Positions 41,645-51,925 are shown, counted from the first letter of the stretch. The stretch: DNA of 52,589 nucleotides from Geobacteraceae bacterium GWC2_55_20 (GCA_001802125.1 MGZK01000052.1:1-52589); one strand, 5' to 3'. Notes: generated from the letters alone by a model not told the origin. Made by a program: numbers and translations.

Positions 41645-44035
41645 TTATATAAGCTCCATTGCATAGTTGAACTCGGTTGTGCCGGAAAGTGCGCGACCGG
41701 CCTTGAAAGCGGCGATGATCTCATTCCAGCTCTCGCGGGGCGCCTGGCGCAGGTCGATCAGAAACGAGCAGCAGCCCATCCGGCGAAGCTCGGCATGCCG
41801 TGCCGTCAAAGAAAACGGGGTCATGGAACTGATAGTCTGCAGACCATCATGGGTGGTTACGCGGTAACCCTCGCCCCGGTCCGAGTGCAACGGAACATTG
41901 CCATGCACTTCCTTGATACGGATCTTGGTGGTCATCACCGGCAGCGGCGCATAGGCAATGATCCGTCTTTCAATATCCATTGCCGGTTTCAGCAGTTCGG
42001 CAAGGTTTACACTGTCATCCTCGATATACAGCGTAGCCGATTCGGCGCCCAATTCACGCCAGGCCTCCAGAGCCTGGCTGTTGAGCGAGAAACAGCGGTG
42101 CCAGGTCGATATGCGCAACCCCTCCAGTCCCTGCAAAAGTTCAAAGTGCGACAGATTGGCAACTTCAAAGCGACGGAAGCCAGCCGTGTGCAGATCGCGG
42201 AGCGCATCGCGGTAAAGCGGCATGTCCCGGTCGAAGAGCATGAACGGCAGTTGCCAGATGAGCTGATCTTCCGAACCACGCATGCGTGGAACAGTTGACG
42301 GGAGCTGATGGATGACAGCCTTGGAGAGCGGCAGCATGGTGCGGTCGGCGCCGATTGAAAGTGGAAAGCGCCATTCCTTGGGCTGATCAATGATAATCGT
42401 CAGCGATTCTTTTGATGACGGGACGGAAGTCGATCCCGTAAGAGCAGCGATGTCTTTTAGCGCCGTTTGGCGCGTAGTTGCCAGCTGGTCACGGAAACCG
42501 CTGAAAACCGCCTCGCTCAACTGCTGGTAGAAGCGGCGGCGCAACTCCTTGAAGGTCGCCATCGGAATCAATATCGCCGGAAAATCCGGGGCCTCCAGTG
42601 TCTCAAGGCGGAACGGGGTCTCGCCGCACTTGGCAAACTGCCCGGCAAGCACCGCCTGCATGTTGCCGCTGCGCGCCTCTTCCAGGATCCCGAGCGGGAA
42701 CCGGAAATCGTAGCTTGAGCCGGAAACTTCAGCTTTTATCCGTAGCGTCGCCGCTCCTTCCGGCGAATCGGAAGACAGGGCCAGCTTAAGACGGCAATTG
42801 AGCTTGTCGCCCTTAACCGACTCGAGCCGGCGTTGGCAGGCGTTGTCACTGAGGGTAAAGGCTTCCTTCGATGAAACCTTGTAGATCGAATCGCCGGCTG
42901 AAAAATCGAATGGGGTCTCCACTTCAACCAGACTGCCAGCTTTTACCTCGATAACCTTGCGCTGGCTCTGGAACAGCTCACGCACTGTCCAGGCCTGCCC
43001 CGCCATGTCGCTTTTGGGCTGGGCCCGCAAGCGGTCTCCAACATGCAGCGCATCGCGGGTCTCGAAGGCCAGGCGCTTGCCCTTGATGCTCCTGATCTGA
43101 CCAATATAACGTCCGGTGCCCCCTTTCTGCCAGGGGTTGGCGATGTCATCCGGCTGCTGCGACACCAGAAAGCCCTTGGTCGGAGTTCGTCCGAACGAAT
43201 ACTTGAGGATTTCCTTGGCGCTGACCAGCGCCTGTTTCCGTGATCCTTCGGGGGCATCCAGCACAATGCGGTAGGCTTCGACCACGCTGGCCACATATTC
43301 CGCCGATTTCATGCGCCCCTCGATCTTGAGTGATTTCACGCCGGCTTTTATCAGGTCCGGCAGCAGATCGATGGCGGACAGATCGCTGGTGGAAAAGTAG
43401 TGCCCCTCCTTGCCGCGATGACTGTAAAGCCGCCGGCAGGGCTGCGCGCAACGTCCACGGTTGCCGCTATGCCCACCGAGCAGCGACGAGAAGAAACACT
43501 GCCCCGAGATCGAGAAGCAGAGAGCCCCATGCACAAAGCATTCGATCTCCACCGGTGTGGCCGCTGCTATCGCTGCAATCTCGTCCACCGCCAGCTCACG
43601 GGCCAGCACCGCCCTCTGGAATCCGAGCCGCTCCAGCATCCTGACCCCGGGGGTGTTGTGAATCGTCATCTGGGTCGAAGCGTGCAGCGGAATGCTGGGA
43701 AAACGATTGCGAATCAGCCTGGCCACCGCCAGGTCCTGCAGGATCACTCCGTCCACCCGCATGCCGGCCAGGGCGGACAGGGTGTCTACCAGTTGCGGCA
43801 GTTCCTTCTCCTTCACCAGGGTATTGAGCGTAATGTAGATGCGCCGGTCCTGGGCATGGGCATAGGCCAGCATCCGCTCCATCTGTTTCAGGGTGAAGTT
43901 TCTGGCACGGGCGCGAGCCGAAAAGTCCTGCAGACCGGCATAGACCGCATCGGCGCCCTTTTCGATTGCGGCGAAGAAGGACTCCAGCGACCCGGCCGGG
44001 GCCAGGAGTTCCGGTTTGTTGACGATCTGTTTCAT
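41645..44035 (-). CDS. rlhA: Peptidase U32 family protein, RlhA-like
   Basis: A 796-residue U32 protein. The N-terminal TIM-like domain begins PELLAPAGSLESFFAAIEKGADAVYAGL. The signature ECFVHGALCFSISGQCFFSS with following RGRCAQPCRRLY supplies the cysteines of an Fe-S site, and a long middle DUF3656-type region and a second domain follow. This architecture matches RlhA, which hydroxylates C2501 of 23S rRNA with prephenate, more than the shorter TrhO/TrhP or collagenase-type members; that choice is inferred. The start at 44035 is the first family-like Met; the open frame upstream to 44371 overlaps asd and is unsupported. Confidence 0.85.
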   Translation of the reverse strand: MKQIVNKPELLAPAGSLESFFAAIEKGADAVYAGLQDFSARARARNFTLKQMERMLAYAHAQDRRIYITLNTLVKEKELPQLVDTLSALAGMRVDGVILQDLAVARLIRNRFPSIPLHASTQMTIHNTPGVRMLERLGFQRAVLARELAVDEIAAIAAATPVEIECFVHGALCFSISGQCFFSSLLGGHSGNRGRCAQPCRRLYSHRGKEGHYFSTSDLSAIDLLPDLIKAGVKSLKIEGRMKSAEYVASVVEAYRIVLDAPEGSRKQALVSAKEILKYSFGRTPTKGFLVSQQPDDIANPWQKGGTGRYIGQIRSIKGKRLAFETRDALHVGDRLRAQPKSDMAGQAWTVRELFQSQRKVIEVKAGSLVEVETPFDFSAGDSIYKVSSKEAFTLSDNACQRRLESVKGDKLNCRLKLALSSDSPEGAATLRIKAEVSGSSYDFRFPLGILEEARSGNMQAVLAGQFAKCGETPFRLETLEAPDFPAILIPMATFKELRRRFYQQLSEAVFSGFRDQLATTRQTALKDIAALTGSTSVPSSKESLTIIIDQPKEWRFPLSIGADRTMLPLSKAVIHQLPSTVPRMRGSEDQLIWQLPFMLFDRDMPLYRDALRDLHTAGFRRFEVANLSHFELLQGLEGLRISTWHRCFSLNSQALEAWRELGAESATLYIEDDSVNLAELLKPAMDIERRIIAYAPLPVMTTKIRIKEVHGNVPLHSDRGEGYRVTTHDGLQTISSMTPFSLTARHAELRRMGCCSFLIDLRQAPRESWNEIIAAFKAGRALSGTTEFNYAMELI

Positions 44036-44048
44036 TTTATCTCTCAAA

Positions 44049-44076
44049 CGAAAACGCCCCTGGGCGGGGCGTTTCG
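44049..44076 (-). terminator. Terminator of asd
   Basis: On the minus strand CGAAACGCCCC pairs with GGGGCGTTTTCG and is followed by TTT. It lies 85 bp past the asd stop and just before the U32 start, so asd and U32 are probably separate units. Confidence 0.6.
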
Positions 44077-44083
44077 TCATTGT

Positions 44084-44107
44084 AGGGGCAAACCTTGTGT
44101 TTGCCCG
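44084..44107. repeat. Short dispersed palindromic repeat
   Basis: AGGGGCAAAC and GTTTGCCC form an 8-bp perfect stem with a 5-base loop. I recall TAGGGGCRAAC...GTTYGCCC palindromes as common dispersed repeats in many bacterial genomes. On the + strand a T-run follows, but no gene ends there. Confidence 0.5.
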
Positions 44108-44160
44108 ATTTTTGTGGTCTGAACATGGCAAGTGTCGATCACAATGATCGCCCTGCCGGA

Positions 44161-45261
44161 TTATTTTTCCAGCAGGATCCGCAGCATCCTGCGCAACGGC
44201 TCCGCCGCGCCCCACAGCAGCTGGTCGCCGCAGGTGAAGGCCTGCACGTACTGTGGCCCCATCTTCATCTTGCGCAAACGTCCGATCGGCACGGTCAGGG
44301 TTCCGGACACAGCCGCCGGAGTCAGGCCGGCCAGGGAATCGGCTTTGTTGTTGGGGATCAGCTTGACCCACTGGTTGTCATTCTTGATCAGGTTCTCGAT
44401 CTCTTCAATCGGCAGATTCTTGTTGAGTTTGATGGTCAGGGCCTGGCTGTGGCAGCGCATCGCGCCGACGCGGACGCAGATGCCGTCAACCGGAATCGGG
44501 TTGCTGGTGCCAAGGATTTTGTTGGTTTCAAGGAAACCTTTCAGTTCCTCGCGGCTCTGGCCGTCTTCAACTTCACGGTCGATCCAGGGGAGAACGTTAC
44601 CGGCCAGCGGGAAGCCGAATTCTTTGGTCGGCAGCGAACCGTCACGCAACGCATTGGTGACTTTCTTGTCGATTTCGAGGATTGCCGAACCGGGGTTTTT
44701 CAGTTCCTCGGCCACGGTACCGCTCAGCACGCCCATCTGGGACAACAGCTCACGCATGTTGGGAGCACCGGCGCCGCTGGCGGCCTGGTAAGTCATGGAA
44801 GTCAGCCACTCCACCAGACCGGCACGGAACAGGCCGCCCAGCGCCATCAACATCAGGCTGACGGTGCAGTTGCCGCCAATGAAATCCTTCTGGCCGTTGG
44901 CCAGAGCCTTGTCGATCACGCCACGATTGACCGGATCGAGGATGATGACCGCATTATCCTCCATCCGCAGGGTCGAGGCTGCGTCGATCCAGTAGCCGTT
45001 CCAGCCCTGCTTGCGCAGCTCCGGATGAACAGCCTTGGTGTAGTCCCCCCCCTGGCAGGTTATGATCACGTCCAGTTGTTTAAGTTCCGCGATATCATCG
45101 GCATTTTTAAGTGTTCCCGCATTCATGGGGGCCGCTTGCCCAGCCTGAGAGGTCGAGAAGAACACCGGCTCGAAACCGAGTGAAAAGTCATTCTCCTCCA
45201 CCATGCGCTGGAGAAGAACCGAACCCACCATACCGCGCCATCCTACTATTCCGACTTTCAT
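44161..45261 (-). CDS. asd: Aspartate-semialdehyde dehydrogenase
   Basis: A 366-residue Gram-negative-type ASADH that reduces beta-aspartyl phosphate to aspartate semialdehyde with NADPH, the branch point to lysine, threonine, methionine and diaminopimelate. The N-terminal [13 protein letters not shown] binds the cofactor, the catalytic cysteine is in [10 protein letters not shown] (about 133-142), and the active-site histidine is in [11 protein letters not shown] (about 270-280). The length and the GWRGMVG start are those of the E. coli type, not the shorter Gram-positive type. It lies 44 bp after leuB and is probably transcribed with it. Confidence 0.95.
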   Translation of the reverse strand: MKVGIVGWRGMVGSVLLQRMVEENDFSLGFEPVFFSTSQAGQAAPMNAGTLKNADDIAELKQLDVIITCQGGDYTKAVHPELRKQGWNGYWIDAASTLRMEDNAVIILDPVNRGVIDKALANGQKDFIGGNCTVSLMLMALGGLFRAGLVEWLTSMTYQAASGAGAPNMRELLSQMGVLSGTVAEELKNPGSAILEIDKKVTNALRDGSLPTKEFGFPLAGNVLPWIDREVEDGQSREELKGFLETNKILGTSNPIPVDGICVRVGAMRCHSQALTIKLNKNLPIEEIENLIKNDNQWVKLIPNNKADSLAGLTPAAVSGTLTVPIGRLRKMKMGPQYVQAFTCGDQLLWGAAEPLRRMLRILLEK

Positions 45262-45305
45262 AATTATTGTTCCTTTTCTTGAATGTATATTTTGTAACCG
45301 GAAGG

Positions 45306-46394
45306 CTACAGAGCCGCGATGATCGCGTCGCCCATTTCCCTTGTATTGACCAGTTTTTCGCCATCCAGATTCTGGAATATGTCGCGGGTCCGATATCCCT
45401 GGTCGAGGACTTTTGCCACGGCATTGTCGATGGCGTCAGCGGCTTCCAGCATTCCGAACGAAAATTTCAGCATCATCCCCATCGACAGTACTTGCGCGAT
45501 CGGGTTGGCAATGCCCTGACCGGCAATATCCGGAGCCGAGCCTCCGGACGGCTCGTACATGCCGAAAGTCCCTTCTGCCAGCGACGCCGAGGGAAGCATT
45601 CCCAGCGAACCGGTCAACATGGCGGCCTCGTCGGAAAGGATGTCGCCGAACATGTTCTCACAGAGAATAACGTCGAATTGTTTGGGCCACTTGACCAGCT
45701 GCATAGCGGCATTGTCCACATACATGTGAGACAGTTCCACATCCGGGTATTCCTTGGCGATACCGGTTACGACCTCGCGCCAGAGGACCGAGGTGGAAAG
45801 CACGTTGGCCTTGTCGATCGAGCAGACCTTGCTGCCGCGCTTGCGGGCCGCCTGGAAAGCTACATGGGTGATGCGTTCGATCTCTGGCACACTGTAGCGC
45901 ATCGTGTCCACTCCGACCCTGTCACGTCCGGCGCCCTCGATCCCTTTCGGCTGGGAGAAGTAGATTCCACCGGTCAGTTCACGGATGACCAGCACGTTAA
46001 AACCGCCGGCAATCACCTCTTCCTTCAGCGACGAAGCGCCGGTAAGGGAGGGGAAGATGATGGCCGGACGCAGGTTGGCGTACAGGCCGAATATCTTGCG
46101 TAGCGGCAACAACGCTCCACGCTCGGGTTGCTCGTCGGGGGGCAGCGTTTCCCATTTGGGACCGCCTACCGAGCCGAACAGGATCGCATCCGAGGCTTTG
46201 CAGATGTCTATCGTTGTCTGCGGCAGCGCCTTGCCTTCATTGTCGATCCCGGCGCCGCCCACGTTGGCGTGGGTGCGTTCAAAGGATACGTTGAATTTGG
46301 TCTCAACTGCATCGAGGATTCTGAGCGCCTCGGACATCACTTCCGGCCCGATACCATCGCCCGGCAATACCGCAATTTTGTACTTGTTACCCAT
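45306..46394 (-). CDS. leuB: 3-isopropylmalate dehydrogenase
   Basis: A 362-residue LeuB that oxidises and decarboxylates 3-isopropylmalate to 2-ketoisocaproate with NAD in leucine synthesis. [10 protein letters not shown] at the start, the substrate-binding DLRTEL-like REL-TGGIYF segment, [16 protein letters not shown] and the Mg-binding [24 protein letters not shown] are all seen. The ATG at 46394 follows GGGGGG; a longer start is unsupported. A promoter candidate lies at 46436-46465. leuC/leuD are not adjacent. Confidence 0.95.
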   Translation of the reverse strand: MGNKYKIAVLPGDGIGPEVMSEALRILDAVETKFNVSFERTHANVGGAGIDNEGKALPQTTIDICKASDAILFGSVGGPKWETLPPDEQPERGALLPLRKIFGLYANLRPAIIFPSLTGASSLKEEVIAGGFNVLVIRELTGGIYFSQPKGIEGAGRDRVGVDTMRYSVPEIERITHVAFQAARKRGSKVCSIDKANVLSTSVLWREVVTGIAKEYPDVELSHMYVDNAAMQLVKWPKQFDVILCENMFGDILSDEAAMLTGSLGMLPSASLAEGTFGMYEPSGGSAPDIAGQGIANPIAQVLSMGMMLKFSFGMLEAADAIDNAVAKVLDQGYRTRDIFQNLDGEKLVNTREMGDAIIAAL

Positions 46395-46435
46395 AATTCC
46401 CCCCGATATTTGCATGTAAGTATATAAAGATGACT

Positions 46436-46465
46436 ATAATAATTTTCCGGGCGCTGTTTTGTCAA
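46436..46465 (-). promoter_or_regulatory. Promoter of leuB-asd
   Basis: On the minus strand TTGACA (complement of 46460-46465) and TATTAT (complement of 46436-46441) are 18 bp apart, 41 bp ahead of leuB. Confidence 0.6.
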
Positions 46466-46558
46466 CAAAAAGCATGATAAATGCAGCTTCACAAAATATC
46501 TCGATGTTTTCTGCAGCCCATGGTCATGGGCATTCCCAAGTATAATCGTGAGCAACCA

Positions 46559-46588
46559 TTGACAAACAGGACAACACATTACTATTAT
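46559..46588 (+). promoter_or_regulatory. Promoter of fmdB-galU
   Basis: TTGACA (46559-46564) and TATTAT (46583-46588) with an 18-bp spacer end 39 bp before the fmdB start. Confidence 0.6.
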
Positions 46589-46627
46589 GTATAGATAATT
46601 TTGATACGCAGAAGGAGTAGAAAAACC

Positions 46628-46861
46628 ATGCCGATGTACGAATACCGTTGCACAACCTGCAGCCACCAGTTTGAATTGCGCCAGAAGTTTTCCGATCCAC
46701 CCGCCAGCGAATGCCCTCAATGCGGTGGAACCGTAAAGAAAATGATCTCGAACACCGCCTTCAGCCTGAAGGGCGATGGCTGGTTCAACACCGGCTACTG
46801 CCCGAAAACCGAGGCTCCCAAGCCGGCCGGATGCGGCGGCTGCGCCTGCGCCGCCGAATAG
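46628..46861 (+). CDS. FmdB-family zinc-ribbon protein
   Basis: A 77-residue protein opening MPMYEYRCTTCSHQFEL, with the second zinc knuckle ECPQCGG (two CxxC pairs forming a zinc ribbon), then KKMISNTAFSLKGDGW and a cysteine-rich tail (CGGCACAAE). The family (FmdB/CxxC_CXXC_SSSS) is widespread, probably regulatory, and of unclear function. The start at 46628 has AAGGAG upstream; an earlier start adds an atypical basic leader. galU follows after 50 bp. Confidence 0.9.
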   Translation: MPMYEYRCTTCSHQFELRQKFSDPPASECPQCGGTVKKMISNTAFSLKGDGWFNTGYCPKTEAPKPAGCGGCACAAE

Positions 46862-46911
46862 CTGGCCCATTTTCATCGTTCTTTGAAACAGGTACAACCC
46901 GGAGGTCATCG

Positions 46912-47781
46912 ATGAAGGTCAAGAAAGCCATTTTTCCGGTTGCCGGTCTCGGCACCCGATTCCTGCCCGCCACCAAGGCATCTCCCAAGGAGATGCTGCC
47001 CTTGATCGACAAACCGCTGGTGCAGTATGTTGTCGAGGAAGCGGTCGCTTCCGGCATCCAGCAGATCCTGTTCGTGACCGGTCGCGGCAAACGCAACATT
47101 GAAGATCACTTTGACATTTCCGTCGAACTGGAAGCACATCTCTACGACAAGGGCAAGGACAAAGAACTTTCCCATGTCCGGGAAATCGCCGAGATGGTCG
47201 ATATTTTCTATGTGCGCCAGAGGCAGGCGTTGGGGCTGGGGCACGCCATCCTCTGCGCCAAGGATTTCGTCGGCAACGAACCGTTTGCGGTGCTGCTTGG
47301 TGATGACATCATCGACAGCGAGATCCCCTGTCTGGGACAACTGCTGGAAGTATTCGACGAGCGTAAGGGATCGGTGCTGGCGCTGGAAAAGGTGCCGATG
47401 GAAAACATCTCCTCCTACGGCTGCGTCGAAGCCAATCTGCTGGGCGGCAACACTTTCCGGGTAACAAACATGATCGAAAAACCGTCCCGTGAAGATGCGC
47501 CATCGGATATGGCGATAATCGGCCGTTACATCCTGACCCCGCGGATTTTCGATATCCTTGAGAACCAGGAACCAGGCAAGGGAGGAGAAATCCAGCTGAC
47601 CGACGCGATTCTCAAGCTCTCCAAAGAGGAGAATGTTTACGGATGCCTGTTTGAGGGGCTGCGCCACGATTGCGGAGACAAACTGGGATTTTTGAAAGCC
47701 ACGGTAGACATGGCCCTCAAGCGTGATGAATTCCGGGGAGAGTTCGAAGCGTATCTGCGGCAACGACTGGCAGTTGCCTGA
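46912..47781 (+). CDS. galU: UTP-glucose-1-phosphate uridylyltransferase
   Basis: A 289-residue GalU that makes UDP-glucose from UTP and glucose-1-phosphate for envelope polysaccharide synthesis. The nucleotide-binding start FPVAGLGTRFLPATKASPKEMLP, FVTGRGK, the metal-binding LLGDDIID and EKPSREDAPSDMAIIGRY are diagnostic. GGAGG lies 6 bp before the ATG at 46912; the frame is open further upstream but overlaps fmdB and is not supported. A terminator follows. Confidence 0.95.
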   Translation: MKVKKAIFPVAGLGTRFLPATKASPKEMLPLIDKPLVQYVVEEAVASGIQQILFVTGRGKRNIEDHFDISVELEAHLYDKGKDKELSHVREIAEMVDIFYVRQRQALGLGHAILCAKDFVGNEPFAVLLGDDIIDSEIPCLGQLLEVFDERKGSVLALEKVPMENISSYGCVEANLLGGNTFRVTNMIEKPSREDAPSDMAIIGRYILTPRIFDILENQEPGKGGEIQLTDAILKLSKEENVYGCLFEGLRHDCGDKLGFLKATVDMALKRDEFRGEFEAYLRQRLAVA

Positions 47782-47823
47782 GTCAGCGTATCAAATCACC
47801 AACTCGAACTATTTGCAAAATAG

Positions 47824-47853
47824 AAAAGGCGATCCGGAATGGGTCGCCTTTTT
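47824..47853 (+). terminator. Rho-independent terminator after galU
   Basis: AAAAGGCGA pairs with TCGCCTTTT around an 11-base loop and ends in a T-run, 43 bp past the galU stop. Confidence 0.85.
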
Positions 47854-47874
47854 CTGTATCTGAATCAGTCAAGT

Positions 47875-48264
47875 TTATTTCTCTTCGGGAACCGCCTGGG
47901 TCGTATCCCGTTTTGGTTCCCACCCTTCCCAGACATAGGCGGGATCAATCATCGGATCATAATAGCCCGGCTGCGGCACCAGAAAGAATACCGTCTCCGC
48001 CATACCTATGAAACCGCGATAGAGCGTCATGCCGACACCCTTCAGCGGCCCGACCACATAACCTACCGGCCCCATGTCGCGCACCGTCAGCACCGTTTGC
48101 TTGGGCAGTTCCACAATACTTGTAAAGGTGTTGGCAACACCACGGGTAAATTTTATCGCCATCTTTTCGGCGATCATCTCGGGTTGTTGTTCGGCGAGCA
48201 CAGCTTGCGGAACAGTAACAGCGAAGGCGAATAGCAGTGCTGAAAGCAACAGGACTCTTTTCAT
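47875..48264 (-). CDS. Exosortase system-associated protein, TIGR04073 family
   Basis: A 129-residue exported protein (signal peptide with KRVLLLSALLFAFAVTVPQAVLA). The mature region has the family pattern: RGVANTFTSIVELPKQ, DMGPVGYVVGPLKGVGMTLYRGFIGMAETVFFLVP and a late PMIDPAYVWEGW. The family was named for its co-occurrence with exosortase/PEP-CTERM systems; no exosortase or PEP-CTERM protein is in the window, and its function is unknown. The ATG at 48264 follows AAGGAGA; a longer frame starting at 48372 would bury the signal peptide. Confidence 0.85.
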   Translation of the reverse strand: MKRVLLLSALLFAFAVTVPQAVLAEQQPEMIAEKMAIKFTRGVANTFTSIVELPKQTVLTVRDMGPVGYVVGPLKGVGMTLYRGFIGMAETVFFLVPQPGYYDPMIDPAYVWEGWEPKRDTTQAVPEEK

Positions 48265-48410
48265 ACCGTCTCCTTTTGTAAACCGTAAATTATTTCTGGG
48301 TTTCGTGTTCATTAAGACACCGGTGCCACCAATTGGTGACAGCGTCCGGTCGAAAATCGAATCGCTATCCATTTCAGTCTCTTATCACAAAGAATAGCGG
48401 CATGCAAGCA

Positions 48411-50651
48411 TCACAGATCAAACAGAGTCGGCTCTTTGGGCAGAAACGGTTCAAAACGTTTTTTCAGGTGCCGCAACTTCTCAATATAATAATTGACATT
48501 GATATCAGGATGCGCCGGATCAAAGGCGCTCAATGGACGGGACTGTTCATAGGCCGCGGTATCCTTGCCGGAGCCGCTGACATAATAGCTGACATGATCC
48601 CCGGCCCGATAGGTCCTGCCGGCGGACAGCGCAATCTCAAATGCGGCCGAACGATTTCGTGTACCGAGACGCACTTTCTCACGATAAATCTCGGGGGACT
48701 CATTCAAGGTCTCTGTTCGCGCCACCCAGGCCGCGTCCAGCCCCTTCGAACGCAACCTGACCACGTACTCGCCGAACAGGCGCTCGACCTCGGCCCCCTT
48801 TCCATCCAGCAGCAGCTCGATCAGGTCCCGCATGAAATCCCGCAGGTATCGTTCCAGGCCGCGTGAGCGGAGTCCGCTCCCCTTGATGATGATCCGGCCG
48901 TCATAGCCAAGCAGCGCATAGTTCTTGGTTTTGTAGGCAAACATCGAGCGGTAGCGACCATCCAGCTCAACCTCGATCCCCTCCGGCAATGCCCCGGAAA
49001 TACGCTGCACCAGGGCGGACTCATCCTCCTCCGTGCAGCAGGAATCGGGCGGCTGGAAGTAGATGCCGTCGGTATCCACCTCGACCGGTTTGGCGCCTTC
49101 GCCCTTGAGAAGGTCAATCATGTTCCTGATCGTGACCCGTCCCAGCCTGGTCACCTCGGCGGCCGCGGCCGGATCGGAAAAGTTGTGCAGCGCGGCGCCC
49201 AGATAACCGTAGAACGAATTGATCAGCACCTTGAAGACCTGCTGGAGGGCATCATAGTAGTGCTGCTCCGCCTCCTGTCCAGCTTCTCTTGCCATCTGCT
49301 TGGCCTTCAACCGGAAACGCCGCAACTCGGCCAGCATCGGCAGAAACAGCCCCAGGCTATCCTTGGCCGGCGCCAGGGCATAGGCCAGCATCAGCGACGG
49401 ATAGAGCGAAGCCACATCACAATGCACGATCGGGCTGATGACACCTTCGCGGCTCTGCTCGGTATAACCGCCTTCAAAAGGGGCCGTTTCGGAAGTGCGG
49501 ACCGGAATAGAATGCCCGCTATGCAGGTATTCGCGCAGGAAAAGCGCGTTGATTCGGGTGGCATTGCCACGGATGACGCAGTTTTGGAAGGAATACGGAA
49601 AGATGCGGGTCTGCAGGAACCAGGGATAGCCGAGCAGCCGGAACAGGGCCAACGTTTCCCTGACATCGTCCAGATTATAGCGGTACAGCCGTTCGGGATC
49701 TTCGCTGAAAGCAGATGAGATATCGGCCCCGTCCAGATAGGTGCGCTCTTCGGCGGCAACACCGAAATGGCGGGCAACCGCCTTGAGCCCGTGACTTTCC
49801 AGGTTGCGCTGGGAAATATCATAGAGCTGGACCAGAAAATAGGTATCGATGACATGCCGGCCATAGACGTCCCAGCGTGGATAGTCGATGGTTTTTTCAG
49901 CCAGAGTCCAGCGGGCATGGGCGGTGACATGGGGAGCGGCTCCGTTGCGGCCCCACTCCAGGCGGATGCCGTGCATCCTGGCACGCTTGCCGATGTAGTC
50001 AAGATCGAAACGGAAGATGTTGTGGCCGATAATCACATCCGGATCACAGCCGTGGATCGTCGCATTCAGAGCCCGCAGCAATTCCGGCTCGGACAGCCGG
50101 TCGCCGCGCAGCACGGTCTCCTCGCCGTGGGAATCCTTCAGCGCGATCGAGATGATCCGGTCTTCGGCACGCTCAGGATTGGAGAAATCGTATCCTTCGG
50201 CGCAGTAAGTCTCGATGTCCAGCGCCAGGCAGCGCAACTCCGGAAATTCAAGGCCTTTAAAGAGCGTTCTGCCGCTGTCCAGCAGATACAGATGGGAAAG
50301 GTCGGAAAAGAAAAGGTAGGGGGCGTTGGTTGCGCCAACGCTCTTCCCGGTTTTTGCGGCCAGAAAATCACGGGCGGCCAGGCAGTCGCTCCAGGAATCG
50401 AAACGGAGCTGGTATTTGAAGAAATCTTCCCCTTCAAGCTGCCTTACCGCGCACGGTACCCGGCAACCACTGAGCAGTGCCGGATCGCCGACCAGGATGA
50501 AGGGATGGAAGGGCTCATCGTGGAATTGCACCCGGCCACCGGATCGGGTGAATACGCGCATGAAATGCCCGACCGGCTCCACGGCGATGATGCCGGCACG
50601 CTCGTCACGGCCGAAGAGGAGCGGATTATGTCCCAGTGTGCTGACCGGCAT
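48411..50651 (-). CDS. polB: Family B DNA polymerase (Pol II type)
   Basis: A 746-residue DNA polymerase B, near the size of E. coli Pol II (783). Exonuclease motifs Exo I LALDIET (D145, E147), Exo II IIGHNIFRFDLDYI and Exo III YNLDDVRETL are intact, so proofreading is expected. Polymerase motifs A (DVASLYPSLM), B (KVLINSFYGYLGA) and C (EVDTDGIYF, about 525) and KTKNYALL are present. The last residues EPTLFDL are a likely sliding-clamp-binding motif. Such enzymes act in replication restart and translesion synthesis. No SOS box was sought in detail. A GGGAG site is upstream. It is separate from metK. Confidence 0.92.
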   Translation of the reverse strand: MPVSTLGHNPLLFGRDERAGIIAVEPVGHFMRVFTRSGGRVQFHDEPFHPFILVGDPALLSGCRVPCAVRQLEGEDFFKYQLRFDSWSDCLAARDFLAAKTGKSVGATNAPYLFFSDLSHLYLLDSGRTLFKGLEFPELRCLALDIETYCAEGYDFSNPERAEDRIISIALKDSHGEETVLRGDRLSEPELLRALNATIHGCDPDVIIGHNIFRFDLDYIGKRARMHGIRLEWGRNGAAPHVTAHARWTLAEKTIDYPRWDVYGRHVIDTYFLVQLYDISQRNLESHGLKAVARHFGVAAEERTYLDGADISSAFSEDPERLYRYNLDDVRETLALFRLLGYPWFLQTRIFPYSFQNCVIRGNATRINALFLREYLHSGHSIPVRTSETAPFEGGYTEQSREGVISPIVHCDVASLYPSLMLAYALAPAKDSLGLFLPMLAELRRFRLKAKQMAREAGQEAEQHYYDALQQVFKVLINSFYGYLGAALHNFSDPAAAAEVTRLGRVTIRNMIDLLKGEGAKPVEVDTDGIYFQPPDSCCTEEDESALVQRISGALPEGIEVELDGRYRSMFAYKTKNYALLGYDGRIIIKGSGLRSRGLERYLRDFMRDLIELLLDGKGAEVERLFGEYVVRLRSKGLDAAWVARTETLNESPEIYREKVRLGTRNRSAAFEIALSAGRTYRAGDHVSYYVSGSGKDTAAYEQSRPLSAFDPAHPDINVNYYIEKLRHLKKRFEPFLPKEPTLFDL

Positions 50652-50688
50652 TTATGATATCTCCCTGTGCAACCCTGGACCGAAGGTT

Positions 50689-50723
50689 AAAAAAATGGAG
50701 CGATTTCATAAAACCGCCCCATT
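50689..50723 (-). terminator. Rho-independent terminator after metK
   Basis: On the minus strand AATGGGGCGGTTT pairs with AAATCGCTCCATT (with G-U pairs) around a short loop and ends in TTTTT. It lies 36 bp past the metK stop. Confidence 0.75.
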
Positions 50724-50758
50724 GTTCTTACCAAACCAGCCCGTTTGAATCCGGCTCG

Positions 50759-51925
50759 TTAAATACCGGCTTTCTGCTTCAGCTCGGCGGCCTTGTCGGT
50801 CTTCTCCCAGCTGAACTCCGGCAGTTCACGGCCGAAGTGGCCATAAGCGGCGGTTTTCTTGTAGATCGGCCGCAAAAGGTCCAGCTGCTCGATGATGGCG
50901 CGGGGGCGCATGTCGAAAACCTCGCGCACCAGTTCCGACAGGCGCTCTTCGGAAACCTTGCCGGTGCCGAAGGCGTGGACCATGATCGAAACCGGCTGGG
51001 CCACGCCAATGGCGTAGGCCACCTGCACTTCGCAACGGTCGCAAAGCCCGGCGGCAACCAGGTTCTTGGCCACATAACGCCCCATGTAAGCGGCGGAGCG
51101 GTCAACCTTGGAGGGATCCTTGCCGGAGAAAGCGCCACCGCCATGGCGTCCCATGCCGCCATAGGTATCGACAATGATCTTTCGGCCGGTCAGGCCGCAA
51201 TCGCCCATCGGACCGCCGACAACGAAGCGCCCGGTCGGGTTGATGAAATAGCGCGTATTGGCATCCAGCAGCTCGGCTGGGATAACCTTCTTGATGACCT
51301 CTTCCAGAACGCCTTCCTCAATCTGCTTGTGGGTCACGTCCGGGGTATGCTGGGTGGAGATGACCACGGTATCGACACGCACCGGCTTGTCGTTGACATA
51401 CTCGATCGAAACCTGGGACTTTGAGTCGGGACGCAGGAAGTTCAGCTTGCCGGACTTGCGCACTTCCGCCAGCTTTGCCACCAGTTCGTGGGCCAACTGG
51501 ATCGGCATCGGCATCAGCTCCGGGGTCTCGTTGCAGGCATACCCGAACATCAGCCCCTGGTCTCCGGCGCCCTGTTCCTTGTGCAGACCTTCACCTTCGG
51601 AAACTCCCTGGGAAATATCGGGGGACTGTTTATCGATGGAAACCAGCACGGCACAGGTATCGGCGTCAAATCCCATCTCCGAATCGGTATAGCCGATCTC
51701 CTTGATGGTCTGGCGGGCGATCTCGGAATAGTTGATCACGGCGTTGGTGGTGATCTCACCGGCAATGACCACCATGCCTGTCGTAACCAGGGTTTCACAG
51801 GCCACGCGGGCGGTGGGATCCTGGGCCAGAATGGCGTCGAGTATCGCATCGGAAACCTGATCGGAGACCTTGTCGGGATGCCCTTCGGATACGGATTCGG
51901 AGGTGAAGATAAATTTTTCTGCCAT
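50759..51925 (-). CDS. metK: S-adenosylmethionine synthetase
   Basis: A 388-residue MAT that makes SAM from methionine and ATP. The start [24 protein letters not shown], the [12 protein letters not shown] hexapeptide loop and the [19 protein letters not shown] motif are all present. GAGGAAG lies upstream. No SAM riboswitch is recognised in the 191 bp before it. It supplies methyl donors for the cobalamin and menaquinone enzymes and the radical SAM enzyme in this window. Confidence 0.96.
   Translation of the reverse strand: MAEKFIFTSESVSEGHPDKVSDQVSDAILDAILAQDPTARVACETLVTTGMVVIAGEITTNAVINYSEIARQTIKEIGYTDSEMGFDADTCAVLVSIDKQSPDISQGVSEGEGLHKEQGAGDQGLMFGYACNETPELMPMPIQLAHELVAKLAEVRKSGKLNFLRPDSKSQVSIEYVNDKPVRVDTVVISTQHTPDVTHKQIEEGVLEEVIKKVIPAELLDANTRYFINPTGRFVVGGPMGDCGLTGRKIIVDTYGGMGRHGGGAFSGKDPSKVDRSAAYMGRYVAKNLVAAGLCDRCEVQVAYAIGVAQPVSIMVHAFGTGKVSEERLSELVREVFDMRPRAIIEQLDLLRPIYKKTAAYGHFGRELPEFSWEKTDKAAELKQKAGI

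Noticed and set aside
44036..44371. N-terminal extension of the U32 protein overlapping asd
   Set aside because: The extension has no family similarity and lies antisense to or inside asd; the U32 signature starts at 44035 with a plausible ribosome site.
46711..46911. Longer GalU reading through fmdB
   Set aside because: GalU similarity begins at 46912 behind a GGAGG; the upstream part is a shifted frame of fmdB.
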